NCBI GenBank assembly: GCA_018241185.1 | Contig: JAFEEH010000165.1 | Span: 1-37,224 of the forward strand | Length of the DNA: 37,224 nucleotides | From: Pseudomonadota bacterium | GTDB taxonomy: Bacteria > Pseudomonadota > Gammaproteobacteria > Burkholderiales > Burkholderiaceae_C | Direction: 5' to 3' | Shown here: positions 26,653 to 34,764 of the stretch, piece after piece | Numbering within the stretch: position 1 is the first letter of the stretch | Layout: each line of letters opens with the position of its first letter | Position numbers and translations under genes: made by a program | Notes under the pieces: model-generated | The model's database searches: none | Told to the model about the DNA's origin: nothing | What the model saw: only the letters and a program-made list of their open reading frames with translations

Positions 26653-27300
26653 ATGCCGTCCCGCCGCGCAGCCGCCCCTTCGCCCAACGACCCGGAGCAG
26701 GGCGCCGCGCGTGCCGCCATCCTCGAGGCGGCGCGCGCCGAATTCGCGGCCAAGGGCCTCGCCGGGGCACGTGTGAACGAGATCGCCGCGCGCGCGGGCG
26801 TCAACAAGCAGCTCATCTACTACTACTACGGCAGCAAGGAAGACCTCTACCGCACCGCGCTGGAGGTCGTCTACAGCGAGATCCGCACCCTCGAGCGTGA
26901 CCTTCACCTGGGCGACATGGCGCCGGCCGAGGCGATGGCGGCGCTCATCGGCTTTTCCTTCGACTACCTGGCGCGGCATCCGGATTTCATCGGGCTGCTC
27001 AATCACGAGAACGCACACGGCGCGGTGCACGTGCGCGATTCGCGCGCCATCCGCGAAACCAACTCGCCGCTCATCGAGCTCATCGCCCGAACGCTCAAGC
27101 GCGGCATCGCGGCCAAGCTCTTCCGCAAGGGCATCGACCCGGTCGAGCTGTATGTGTCGGTGGCGGGCATGTCGTACTTTTTCTTCTCGAACCGGCTCAC
27201 GCTCTCGTCCATCTTCGGGCGCGACCTGACCGAGGGGCGCGCGGTCGAGTCCTACCGGCGGCACGTGGTCGAGTTCGCCATGGCCGGCCTGCGGCCCTGA
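26653..27300 (+). CDS. TetR-family transcriptional regulator
   Basis: A 215-residue repressor. The N-terminal helix-turn-helix domain reads [19 protein letters not shown], then [19 protein letters not shown], the recognition helix and the tyrosine run of the RutR-like group. The larger C-terminal ligand domain begins with [13 protein letters not shown]. The start is the ATG at 26653. It is divergent from the semialdehyde dehydrogenase and 147 bases upstream of the seven-gene operon, in front of which a palindrome overlaps the promoter -35 (separate entry). It is therefore inferred to repress that operon and perhaps the dehydrogenase. The ligand is probably a pathway intermediate. Confidence 0.92.
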   Translation: MPSRRAAAPSPNDPEQGAARAAILEAARAEFAAKGLAGARVNEIAARAGVNKQLIYYYYGSKEDLYRTALEVVYSEIRTLERDLHLGDMAPAEAMAALIGFSFDYLARHPDFIGLLNHENAHGAVHVRDSRAIRETNSPLIELIARTLKRGIAAKLFRKGIDPVELYVSVAGMSYFFFSNRLTLSSIFGRDLTEGRAVESYRRHVVEFAMAGLRP

Positions 27301-27371
27301 GCGGGCGGCTGCGCCCTTCCCGACGGCTTCGGCCGCGCCTCGCCGCGGCAAAGCCGAGCTCTCGCCTCTTT

Positions 27372-27387
27372 TCAACCAAACGGTTGA
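27372..27387. promoter_or_regulatory. Candidate TetR operator of the SDR-ABC-enolase operon
   Basis: TCAACC-AAAC-GGTTGA: a perfect six-base-arm dyad of a size and form common for TetR-family sites. It lies 71 bases after the TetR gene stop, and its right arm overlaps the -35 box of the candidate promoter, so binding there would exclude RNA polymerase. Confidence 0.6.
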
Positions 27388-27412
27388 CATGTGCACAAGC
27401 GCCGCCTAAGCT
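27384..27412 (+). promoter_or_regulatory. Candidate sigma-70 promoter of the SDR-ABC-enolase operon
   Basis: TTGACA (perfect -35), 17 bases, TAAGCT (4 of 6 at -10), about 35 bases before the first gene's ATG. The -35 box is shared with the operator dyad. Among the clearest sigma-70-like signals in the window. Confidence 0.6.
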
Positions 27413-27447
27413 TGTTCCAACGCACACGATTTCTGGAGTTCCGAGCC

Positions 27448-28527
27448 ATGTCGATCGCCACCGCGCAGCGCCCGCAAAGTGCGCCCGTTCCCCTGCTGGA
27501 TCCGGCGCAGCTGCCGGCGGCCTTCGCGTCGGTCGAGGCGCTCGACGACTTTCTCGCGCGGCCCACGCAGGCCCTCATCGATGACCTGGCCCAGGTCGAG
27601 GGCGACCTGATGATCCTCGGCGTGGCCGGCAAGATGGGGCCCACGCTGGCGCGCCTGGCCAGGAACGCGGCGCCGCACAAACGCGTGATCGGCGTCGCCC
27701 GCTTCAGCGACCCGGCGGTGCGCGAGCGGCTCGAGGGCTGGGGCATCGAAACCATCGCCTGCGACCTGCTCGACCGGGCGGCAATCGAGGCGCTGCCGCG
27801 CGTGCCCAACATCGTCTTCGCGGCCGGCCACAAATTCGGCGCCAGCGGCAACCAGGCGCTGACCTGGGCCATGAACACGCACGTGCCGGCGCTGGTGGCC
27901 GACACATTTCGCGACGCGCGCATCGTGGCCTTCTCGACCGGCAACGTGTACGCGCTCACGCCGGTGGGCCGGCAGGGCGCGAGCGAGCTCGGCACGCCGG
28001 CGCCCATCGGCGAGTACGCGCAGTCGTGCATCGGCCGCGAGCGCATGTTCGAGTACTTCGGCGCCAGGCACGGCACGCCGGGGCGGCTGTTCCGTCTGAA
28101 CTACGCGATCGACATGCGCTACGGCGTGCTCTTCGACATCTGCTCGAAGGTGCATCGCGGCGAGGCGGTCGACCTCACGATGGGGCACGTCAACGTGATC
28201 TGGCAGGGCGATGCCAACGCGCAGGTGCTGCGCAGCCTGCGCCATTGCACCGTGCCGCCCACGCCGATCAACTGCACCGGCCCCGAGACGATCTCGGTGC
28301 GCTGGCTGGTGGCCGAGTTCGCGCGCCGCCTGGGCGTCGAGCCGACGGTGACGGGCCAGGAGGCACCCACCGCGCTGCTGTCGGACACGACGCTCGCCAA
28401 CCGGCTCTTCGGCTACCCGGTGGTGCCGCTGGGCGCGATGCTCGACTGGGTCGCCGACTGGGTGAAGAACGAACGCGAGAGCTTCAACAAGCCCACCAAG
28501 TTCGAGGTGCGCGATGGCGCCTTCTGA
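27448..28527 (+). CDS. Extended SDR (NAD-dependent epimerase/dehydratase family)
   Basis: A 359-residue extended short-chain dehydrogenase-like protein. The nucleotide loop is GVAGKMG (G58, G61, G64), with strand ending IVFAAGHKFG and the Ser region VAFSTGNVYAL. The usual YxxxK is YAQSC here (Y190, C194): the catalytic Lys is absent. Activity on a sugar or sugar acid may be altered, or proton transfer done otherwise. About 50 residues precede the Rossmann core, longer than usual. The ATG at 27448 has GGAG eight bases upstream, whereas an in-frame GTG at 27391 sits inside the promoter. It overlaps the GNAT gene by 14 bases. First gene of a seven-gene operon. Confidence 0.82.
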   Translation: MSIATAQRPQSAPVPLLDPAQLPAAFASVEALDDFLARPTQALIDDLAQVEGDLMILGVAGKMGPTLARLARNAAPHKRVIGVARFSDPAVRERLEGWGIETIACDLLDRAAIEALPRVPNIVFAAGHKFGASGNQALTWAMNTHVPALVADTFRDARIVAFSTGNVYALTPVGRQGASELGTPAPIGEYAQSCIGRERMFEYFGARHGTPGRLFRLNYAIDMRYGVLFDICSKVHRGEAVDLTMGHVNVIWQGDANAQVLRSLRHCTVPPTPINCTGPETISVRWLVAEFARRLGVEPTVTGQEAPTALLSDTTLANRLFGYPVVPLGAMLDWVADWVKNERESFNKPTKFEVRDGAF

Positions 28528-29404
28528 GGCCGTCGAGGCCGAGGCGCTGCAGGCGGTGCGCCTGGCGGCGGCCGATGTCTTCGCCGGCGTGGGCTTGTCG
28601 TCGGCGGCAGGCTGGAACCAGACCACCGACGACTGGGCGCTCTTCATCGCGCAGGGCGAGGCGATCGGCCTGCGCACCGCGCGCAGCGAGCTGGTCGCGA
28701 CCGCGGCGACGCTGCCCTACGGCGGCGGCCATGCCTGGGTCTCGATGGTGCTGGTCGACAAGGCGTGGCAGCACCGCGGGCTGGCGACCCAGCTGCTCGC
28801 GCAGTGCATCGCGTCTCTGCGCGCACGCCGGCTGGTGCCGACGCTGGACGCCACGCCCGCCGGCGAGGCGGTGTACCGCAAGCTCGGCTTCGTGCGGGGC
28901 TTCGCTTTCTCGCGCTGGGAGTGCGAAGCTGCCGCGCCCGCAGTGCGCGAGGCCGGCGATCCGCGCGTCCGCGAGACGACGCCGGACGACCTGCCGGACT
29001 GCGTGGCCCTCGACACCCAGGCCTGCGGCCTGGGCCGCGCGGCGCTGCTGGCCAGCCTGGCGGTACGGCAGGGCAGCCGCGCCTGGCACCTCGACGACGC
29101 CCGCGGCCGTGCCACCGGTTTCGTCATCGCGCGTGAAGGCCGTCGCGCCACGCAGGTCGGCCCGCTGGTCGCCGCCAGCGATGCCCAGGCGATCGCGCTG
29201 TTGCGTGCGGCGCTCGCGGCAACGCCCGGGCCGGTCTTCATCGACGTGCCCGACGCGCGCGAAGCGCTCTCGGGCTGGCTCATCGCACACGGCTTTCGCC
29301 TGCAACGTTCCTTCGTGCGCATGGCGCTGTGCGCACCGCTGCCGCCCAGCCTGGCCGAGGCGCCGTCCTCGCTTTTCGCCGTCGCCGGCCCCGAATTCGG
29401 ATGA
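28514..29404 (+). CDS. GNAT-fold N-acetyltransferase, possibly two-domain
   Basis: A 296-residue protein. The first half has a clear GNAT acetyl-CoA site, VDKAWQHRGLATQLLAQCI (the QxRGLA loop), followed by GEAVYRKLGFVRGF. The second half (about 145-285) repeats a weaker GNAT-like pattern without a clear CoA loop (GFVIAREGRRATQVGPLV; GFRLQRSFVRMAL), like the tandem degenerate halves seen in some GNAT proteins. It overlaps the SDR gene by 14 bases and the DapA-family gene by 4 (ATGA), so its product is made in step with them. An acetylation step, or a regulatory acetylation, in the pathway is possible; the substrate is unknown. Confidence 0.82.
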   Translation: MAPSEAVEAEALQAVRLAAADVFAGVGLSSAAGWNQTTDDWALFIAQGEAIGLRTARSELVATAATLPYGGGHAWVSMVLVDKAWQHRGLATQLLAQCIASLRARRLVPTLDATPAGEAVYRKLGFVRGFAFSRWECEAAAPAVREAGDPRVRETTPDDLPDCVALDTQACGLGRAALLASLAVRQGSRAWHLDDARGRATGFVIAREGRRATQVGPLVAASDAQAIALLRAALAATPGPVFIDVPDAREALSGWLIAHGFRLQRSFVRMALCAPLPPSLAEAPSSLFAVAGPEFG

Positions 29405-30477
29405 GTGCCTCCATGTCCTCCGACACCTTGCCTTCCCTCGTCGCACAGACACGCGCGCTGCTGCAGCGCGGCCTCGCCATTCCCGCGCACCCCCTGGCGC
29501 TCGATGCGCAGCGCCGGCTCGACGAGCGCCGCCAGCGTGCCCTGACGCGCTACTACCTCGACGCCGGGTCCGGCGGCCTGGCCGTGGGCGTGCACACCAC
29601 GCAATTCGCGATTCGCGAAGCGGGGCTGTACGAGCGCGTGCTGTCGCTGGCCGCCGAAACCGCGCGTGAGTGGGCACCGGACCGCGAACTCGCCCTCGTG
29701 GCCGGCGTCTGCGGCCGCACGGCGCAGGCCGTGGCCGAGGCGCAGACCGCGCGCCGATTGGGCTATGGCGCCGTGCTGCTGAGCCTGGCGGCGATGAAGG
29801 GCGAGAGCGACGACGCGCTGATCGCGCATTGCGAAGCGGTGGCCGAGGTGATGCCGCTGATCGGTTTCTACCTGCAGCCCGCGGTGGGCGGCATGGACCT
29901 GGGCGCCGCCTTCTGGGCCCGTTTCGCGGCGATTCCGAACGTGGTGGCGATCAAGGTCGCGCCCTTCCACCGCTACCGCACGCTCGACGTGGTGCGCGGA
30001 TTGGTCGCCGCGCGTGCCGAAGGGCGCGTGACGCTCTACACCGGCAACGACGACCACATCGTGCTCGACCTGGCCACGCCCTTCACCGTGATGCGCGACG
30101 GCGCGCCGGTCACGGTGCGCTTTCGCGGCGGCCTGCTGGGGCATTGGTCGGTGTGGACGTCCAAGGCGGTGCAACTCCTGGCGCGCTGCCGGCAGGCCGA
30201 CGGCGCCCAGGTGCCGGCCGAGCTGCTCGCGCTGGACAGCCGCGTCACCGACTGCAACAGCGCCTTCTTCGACGTGGCCAACGACTTCCACGGCTGCATT
30301 GCCGGCTGCCACGAGGTGCTGCGCCGCCAGGGCCTGCTCGAAGGCATCTGGTGCCTGGACCCGCACGAGGGCCTGAGCCCCGGCCAGGCCGAGGCGATCG
30401 ACCGCGTGTGCGCCGAGCACGCCGATCTCGCCGACGACGACTTCGTGGCCGCGAACCTCGCGCGCTGGCTGGCCTGA
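29401..30477 (+). CDS. DapA-family lyase/synthase (dihydrodipicolinate synthase fold)
   Basis: A 358-residue TIM-barrel class I lyase of the DapA/NanA family. The Schiff-base Lys is K185 in PNVVAIKVAPFHR. The family Tyr region around IGFYLQPAVGG is altered from the usual YY. It is longer than most DapA enzymes (about 290-300), with ~40 residues extra before the barrel and a long tail (NSAFFDVANDFHGCIAGCHE). Members cleave or form C-C bonds on pyruvate-linked acids, or dehydrate keto-deoxy sugar acids. The ATG at 29401 overlaps the GNAT stop (ATGA). In the operon it is the likely aldolase or dehydratase step acting on the product of the SDR and enolase-family enzymes. The true substrate is not known. 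Confidence 0.86.
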   Translation: MSASMSSDTLPSLVAQTRALLQRGLAIPAHPLALDAQRRLDERRQRALTRYYLDAGSGGLAVGVHTTQFAIREAGLYERVLSLAAETAREWAPDRELALVAGVCGRTAQAVAEAQTARRLGYGAVLLSLAAMKGESDDALIAHCEAVAEVMPLIGFYLQPAVGGMDLGAAFWARFAAIPNVVAIKVAPFHRYRTLDVVRGLVAARAEGRVTLYTGNDDHIVLDLATPFTVMRDGAPVTVRFRGGLLGHWSVWTSKAVQLLARCRQADGAQVPAELLALDSRVTDCNSAFFDVANDFHGCIAGCHEVLRRQGLLEGIWCLDPHEGLSPGQAEAIDRVCAEHADLADDDFVAANLARWLA

Positions 30478-30497
30478 TATCTGCACAGGCAAGACGC

Positions 30498-31268
30498 ATG
30501 AACAAGCTTCGCAAGGCCATCGTGCACTACCTGCCCGCCGTGGGCATCTTCGTCGCCTTCATCGCGCTGTGGCAGCTCGCCGTGACGGTGTTCGACATCC
30601 GCGAATACCTGCTGCCCGGCCCCTGGGCGGTGCTGCAGGCGATGGGCAGCCACGAGATCCCGTGGCTCAGCCATGCGTGGATCACCGCGGTGGAGATCGT
30701 CGGCGCCTTCGTGCTCGCGGGCGCGGCGGGCGTGTTCCTCGGCATGGTGATCGCCTGGTCGCCGGGGCTGTCGCGCGCGCTCACGCCCTTCCTCGTCTTC
30801 GTCAACACGCTGCCCAAGGTCGCGATCGCGCCGCTGTTCCTCATGTGGCTGGGCTACGGCATCCTGCCCAACATGCTGATCGGTGCGCTGATCGGCTTCT
30901 TCCCGGTGGTGATCAACACCGCGGTCGGCCTGACGCAGATCGACCAGGATCTGGTGGACCTGGGCCGCGTGTTCAGTGCGCCGAAGTGGAAGGTCTTCGT
31001 CAAGATCCGCATTCCCAACGCGTACCCGTACATCCTCAGTGCCCTCAAGGTCACGGCCACCTCGGCCGTGGTCGGTGCCATCGTGGGCGAGTTCGTCGCC
31101 TCGCAGAAGGGCCTGGGCTACGTGATCATCACCACGCAGAGCAGCATGAACACGCCGGCCGCCTTCGCGGCGCTGGTGTGGATCTCGCTGCTGGGCCTGC
31201 TGCTCTACGGCGCCGTCGCGGGCCTGTCGCGCCTGCTCGCGCCGTGGGTCGAGGACAAGGCGTCGTGA
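30498..31268 (+). CDS. SsuC/TauC-type ABC transporter permease
   Basis: A 256-residue inner-membrane permease of the nitrate/sulfonate/taurine class. It has six or so hydrophobic helices (LPAVGIFVAFIALWQLA onward). The coupling loop is VDLGRVFSAPKWKVFVKIRIPNA, a variant of the EAA loop, followed by PYILSALKVTATSAVVGAIVGEF, very typical of SsuC. The ATG at 30498 follows the DapA-family stop by 20 bases. The importer is completed by the next two genes. Confidence 0.92.
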   Translation: MNKLRKAIVHYLPAVGIFVAFIALWQLAVTVFDIREYLLPGPWAVLQAMGSHEIPWLSHAWITAVEIVGAFVLAGAAGVFLGMVIAWSPGLSRALTPFLVFVNTLPKVAIAPLFLMWLGYGILPNMLIGALIGFFPVVINTAVGLTQIDQDLVDLGRVFSAPKWKVFVKIRIPNAYPYILSALKVTATSAVVGAIVGEFVASQKGLGYVIITTQSSMNTPAAFAALVWISLLGLLLYGAVAGLSRLLAPWVEDKAS

Positions 31269-31321
31269 CGCTCTTCGAGTTCCCATCCCGCCCCCGCCTT
31301 CCCAGCCGAAAGGACGTTCCC

Positions 31322-32344
31322 ATGCCCATGCGCCTCCCGACCTTGTCCGCCCTCGCCGCCGGTGCGATGGCGCTCGCCCTCGCCGCCACGCCCGCCTCGG
31401 CCCAGCAGCCGCGCGAGAAGTTCACGCTGGCCCTGAACTGGTTCGCGGTGGGCGACCATGCCGCCTACTGGGTGGCACTGGAGAAGGGCTACTACGCGCA
31501 GAAGGGCCTCGACGTGAGCATCGAGGCCTCCAAGGGATCGGGCGATTCGATTGCCAAGGTCGACACCGGCCGCGCCGACGTCGGCCTGGCCGACGCGGTG
31601 CCGATCATCTCGGCCACCTCGCGCGGGGCGCGCGTGAAGATCGTCGGCATGGTCTTCGACAAGACGCCGATGACCTTCTTCAGCCACGCGGACAAGCCTG
31701 TTCCCCAGCCGAAGGATCTCGAGGGAAAAACGATTGGGGCGCCTGCGGGCGACAGCCAGCGACTCGCTTTTCCCGCATTCGCCCGAATCAACAAGATCGA
31801 CCCTTCCAAGGTGACCTGGGTGAACATCGAGCCGACGGCCAAGTACGCCTCGATCGCTGAGAAAAGGGTGGACGCCATTGCCGACTACACGACGGGTCAG
31901 CCGTTCCTCGAAAAGGCCATCGGCAGTGACAAGGTGGTCCGCCTGGCCTGGGCCGACTACGGCTTCGACCTGTACGCCATGTCGCTCATGGCCAGCGACA
32001 AGACCATGAAGGACAAGCCCAAGCAGCTCAAGGACTTCCTCGAGGCCTCGTACATGGGTTGGCGCGACGTGATGGCCAATCCGGACGAGGCGCTGGCCAT
32101 CTACAAGAAGCGCGTGCCGGAGATCGACGTCGCCATCATCAAGGCCAACATGCTGCTGGGCTTCGAGCTGATGCGCACGAGAAACTACGCCGACCACGGC
32201 ATCGGCTTCATCGACGACAAGAAGATGTGCGGCTCGGTCGACATCGTCAACACCTACATGGGCCTGCCCAAGAAGGTGGAGTGCAAGGACGTGTATGCCA
32301 AGGACTTCTTCACCAAGGTGGCGATGCCCCTGGCCGTGAAGTGA
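31322..32344 (+). CDS. NMT1/ThiY-type ABC substrate-binding protein
   Basis: A 340-residue periplasmic binding protein. It has a signal peptide MPMRLPTLSALAAGAMALA...ASAQ, then LALNWFAVGDHAAYWVALEKG with the Trp-Phe and His typical of the NMT1/ThiY branch that binds pyrimidine-like or other ring ligands. GRADVGLADAVPIISA and DLEGKTIGAPAGDS follow. This class carries sulfonates, nitrate, thiamine or riboflavin precursors and some aromatic acids rather than sugars, which limits what the operon can degrade. The ATG at 31322 has AAGGA nine bases upstream. Confidence 0.92.
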   Translation: MPMRLPTLSALAAGAMALALAATPASAQQPREKFTLALNWFAVGDHAAYWVALEKGYYAQKGLDVSIEASKGSGDSIAKVDTGRADVGLADAVPIISATSRGARVKIVGMVFDKTPMTFFSHADKPVPQPKDLEGKTIGAPAGDSQRLAFPAFARINKIDPSKVTWVNIEPTAKYASIAEKRVDAIADYTTGQPFLEKAIGSDKVVRLAWADYGFDLYAMSLMASDKTMKDKPKQLKDFLEASYMGWRDVMANPDEALAIYKKRVPEIDVAIIKANMLLGFELMRTRNYADHGIGFIDDKKMCGSVDIVNTYMGLPKKVECKDVYAKDFFTKVAMPLAVK

Positions 32345-32370
32345 GCGCGTCGCCCGAGGAAAGACCCGGC

Positions 32371-33216
32371 ATGCCCGCCAAGCCCCCGCCGAGCGCCCCG
32401 CGCGCGCTGATCGAAGTCGACCATGCTGGCATGGTCTATCAGGCCGAGAGCGGCCCGGTGGAGGCGCTGCGCGACATCTCGCTCACGGTGAACGAGGGCG
32501 AGTTCGTCGCGCTCGTCGGGCCCAGCGGCTGCGGCAAGTCGACGCTGATGCGTGCCATGGCGGGCCTGCGCCCGGTGACCAGCGGTGAGGTGCGGGTCGA
32601 TGGCGTGCCGGTGGTCAAGCCGATTCCGAAGGTGGGCATGGTGTTCCAGGCCGCGCTGCTGCTGAAGTGGCGCAGCGTGCTCGACAACGTGCTGCTGCCG
32701 GCCGAACTGGCGGGGCTGGACCGCGAGAAGTACCGCGAACGCGCGCACGAGCTCCTCCAACTCGTGGGCCTGGGCGACTTCGCGTCCAAGCGGCCGGGCG
32801 AGCTGTCGGGCGGCATGCAGCAGCGTGCGTCGCTGTGCCGTGCGCTGGTGCTCGACCCGCCGATCCTGCTCATGGACGAGCCTTTCGGCGCGCTCGACGC
32901 GATGACGCGCGACGACATGAACCTGGAGTTGCTGCGCATCTGGGGCGAAGACCAGGCAGCACACGGCGGCAAGCGCAAGACCATCGTCTTCGTCACGCAC
33001 TCGATCCCCGAGGCGGTCTTCCTGGCCGACCGTGTGGTCGTCATGTCGCCGCGGCCGGGCCGTGTCGCCAACATCCACGAGGTGCACATCGAGCGGCCGC
33101 GCACCGCGCAGACCCGCGCCTCGCAGGAGCTCGGGCGCATGGCCTTCGACATCTACACCGAGCTGTCGGGCAGCGCGGGCCGTGGCGACGAGGGTCGCGC
33201 CGGCCCGCACTGGTAG
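32371..33216 (+). CDS. SsuB-type ABC transporter ATP-binding protein
   Basis: A 281-residue ATPase with Walker A GPSGCGKST (about residues 51-59), Q-loop VGMVFQAALLLKWRSV, signature LSGGMQQRASLCRAL, Walker B ILLMDEPFGALDAM and H-loop VFVTHSIPEAVFLADR, all in the SsuB/TauB form. The ATG at 32371 has GAGGAAAG eight bases before it. A GTG at 32341 that overlaps the preceding stop (GTGA) is a possible alternative start ten codons longer. It energises the permease two genes upstream. Confidence 0.93.
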   Translation: MPAKPPPSAPRALIEVDHAGMVYQAESGPVEALRDISLTVNEGEFVALVGPSGCGKSTLMRAMAGLRPVTSGEVRVDGVPVVKPIPKVGMVFQAALLLKWRSVLDNVLLPAELAGLDREKYRERAHELLQLVGLGDFASKRPGELSGGMQQRASLCRALVLDPPILLMDEPFGALDAMTRDDMNLELLRIWGEDQAAHGGKRKTIVFVTHSIPEAVFLADRVVVMSPRPGRVANIHEVHIERPRTAQTRASQELGRMAFDIYTELSGSAGRGDEGRAGPHW

Positions 33217-33231
33217 GCCGGAGCGGGCGCG

Positions 33232-34695
33232 ATGGGCAGCAGCGTGGCGCCGCGTGTGCGCGTGGTGGCGGTCGATGGCTTCGAGTCGCCATACCGGCTG
33301 CGCCTGCCCTTCCGCTTCGGTGCGGTGACGATCACGGAAGGACGCCAGGCGATCGTGCGCGCCCGAGTGCGCTTCGAGGACGGGCGCGAGGCAGACGGTT
33401 ACGCCGCCGAGGCCCTGGCCGCGAAGTGGTTCGACAAGTCGCCCGAGCTCAGTGATGCGCAGAACCTCGACCAGTTGCGCGCTGCGCTGGCGAATGCACG
33501 CGAGGCCTACCTCGCCGCCGGGTCGGCGACGCCCTTTGCGCTGTTCGCCGATCACTACCGGCCGTTGCAGGACGCCGGCCTGGCGATGGGCCTGCAGCCG
33601 CTGGTGTCGGCCTACGGGCCGGCGCTGCTCGACCGCGCGGTGTTCGATGCGTTGTGCCGCGACCGCGGACTGAGCTTCTCGCAGGGCATGCGGGTGAACC
33701 TGGCGGGCATGGGCGCGCATGCGGTGGTTCCCGAGCTGCAGGGCTTCGACCTCGATGCCTTCCTGGCGGCGCTGCAGCCGTTGCAGCGGCTGCACGTGCG
33801 CCACACGGTCGGGCTGCTCGACCCGATCGTCGCGGCCGACCAGGCTGCGGGCGAACGCGTCGGCGACGGGCTGCCGGAGACGCTGGAAGAAGTGGTCGCC
33901 GTGTATGGCAACCGCTACTTCAAGCTCAAGCTTTCCGGCCGCGGCGACGCGGACATGGACCGTCTGTGCCGCATCGCCGCCGTGCTCGACACGGTGCCCG
34001 GGCTGCAGCTGACGCTGGACGGCAACGAGCAGTTCGCCGACGCGCAGGCCGTCGCGGCCTTCTGGCAGCGCATGGCGGCCGAGCCGCGGCTGCGGAAACT
34101 GTGCGCCGCGACGCTGTTCATCGAGCAGCCGGTCGCCCGTGCGCGTGCATTGGCGCGTCCGATCGCCGATGCGGCGCTGGGCCGGCCGGTCATCATCGAC
34201 GAATCGGACGGTTCGCTCGACGCCTTTCCGCTGGCGCGCTCGCTGGGCTATGCCGGCGTGTCGACCAAGGCCTGCAAGGGCTTCTACAAGTCGCTGGTCA
34301 ACCTGGCGCGCTGCCGGCGCTGGAACGACGCGACGCCCGGCAGGCCGTACTTCATGTCGGCCGAGGACCTGACGACGCAGCCCGGCACGTCGCTGCAGCA
34401 GGATCTGGCGCTGGTGGCGCTGATGGGCATCGGGCACGTGGAGCGCAACGCCCACCACTTCATCGACGGCTTCGACCGCCGACCGGTGGAAGAGGCGGAG
34501 GCCTTCCTGCGCGCGCACCCGGACCTGTACCACCGCGTGGACTGGCGCGTGCGGCTGCGCGTTGCCGACGGCCAGATTGCTGTGGGCTCACTGGAGGCGC
34601 CGGGCTTCGGCACGTCGGTGTCGCCCGTCCTGGACGATTTGGCACCCCTGCCGGCTGCGGACTGGCCGCCGCGTGGCACGTCCGGCGTGGACTGA
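33232..34695 (+). CDS. Enolase-superfamily enzyme (mandelate racemase/muconate lactonizing-like)
   Basis: A 487-residue enolase-fold enzyme. Candidate active-site residues: K231 and K233 (YFKLKLSG), metal Asp263 with N265 and E266 (LDGNEQF), Glu298 (FIEQPV), D323/E324 (IDESDGS) and Lys346/Lys349 (STKACKGF). Lys on both sides of the barrel is the muconate-lactonizing/dipeptide-epimerase layout, which allows either proton abstraction face. It is longer than typical (about 370-400), with extended N-terminal and C-terminal parts. The ATG at 33232 has GGAG seven bases upstream. It is the operon's last gene. It would dehydrate, racemise or cycloisomerise a carboxylate brought in by the importer. 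Specificity is not readable. Confidence 0.86.
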   Translation: MGSSVAPRVRVVAVDGFESPYRLRLPFRFGAVTITEGRQAIVRARVRFEDGREADGYAAEALAAKWFDKSPELSDAQNLDQLRAALANAREAYLAAGSATPFALFADHYRPLQDAGLAMGLQPLVSAYGPALLDRAVFDALCRDRGLSFSQGMRVNLAGMGAHAVVPELQGFDLDAFLAALQPLQRLHVRHTVGLLDPIVAADQAAGERVGDGLPETLEEVVAVYGNRYFKLKLSGRGDADMDRLCRIAAVLDTVPGLQLTLDGNEQFADAQAVAAFWQRMAAEPRLRKLCAATLFIEQPVARARALARPIADAALGRPVIIDESDGSLDAFPLARSLGYAGVSTKACKGFYKSLVNLARCRRWNDATPGRPYFMSAEDLTTQPGTSLQQDLALVALMGIGHVERNAHHFIDGFDRRPVEEAEAFLRAHPDLYHRVDWRVRLRVADGQIAVGSLEAPGFGTSVSPVLDDLAPLPAADWPPRGTSGVD

Positions 34696-34696
34696 G

Positions 34697-34764
34697 TTGC
34701 TATGAAAAGGATAGCTTCTCACGCCCGCCAGCTGGGCGTTTCAGGCCTTTTTGGCTTGAAACTC
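34697..34764 (+). repeat. Dispersed intergenic repeat, copy C
   Basis: Starts TTGCTATGAAAAGGATAGCT, matching copy A at nearly all positions of the first 20. It continues ACGCCCGCCAGCTGGGCGTTT and ends GGCCTTTTTGGCTTGAAACTC. It lies 1 base after the enolase-family stop and contains the stop codon (34741-34743) and last codons of the HAD gene on the other strand. Confidence 0.7.
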
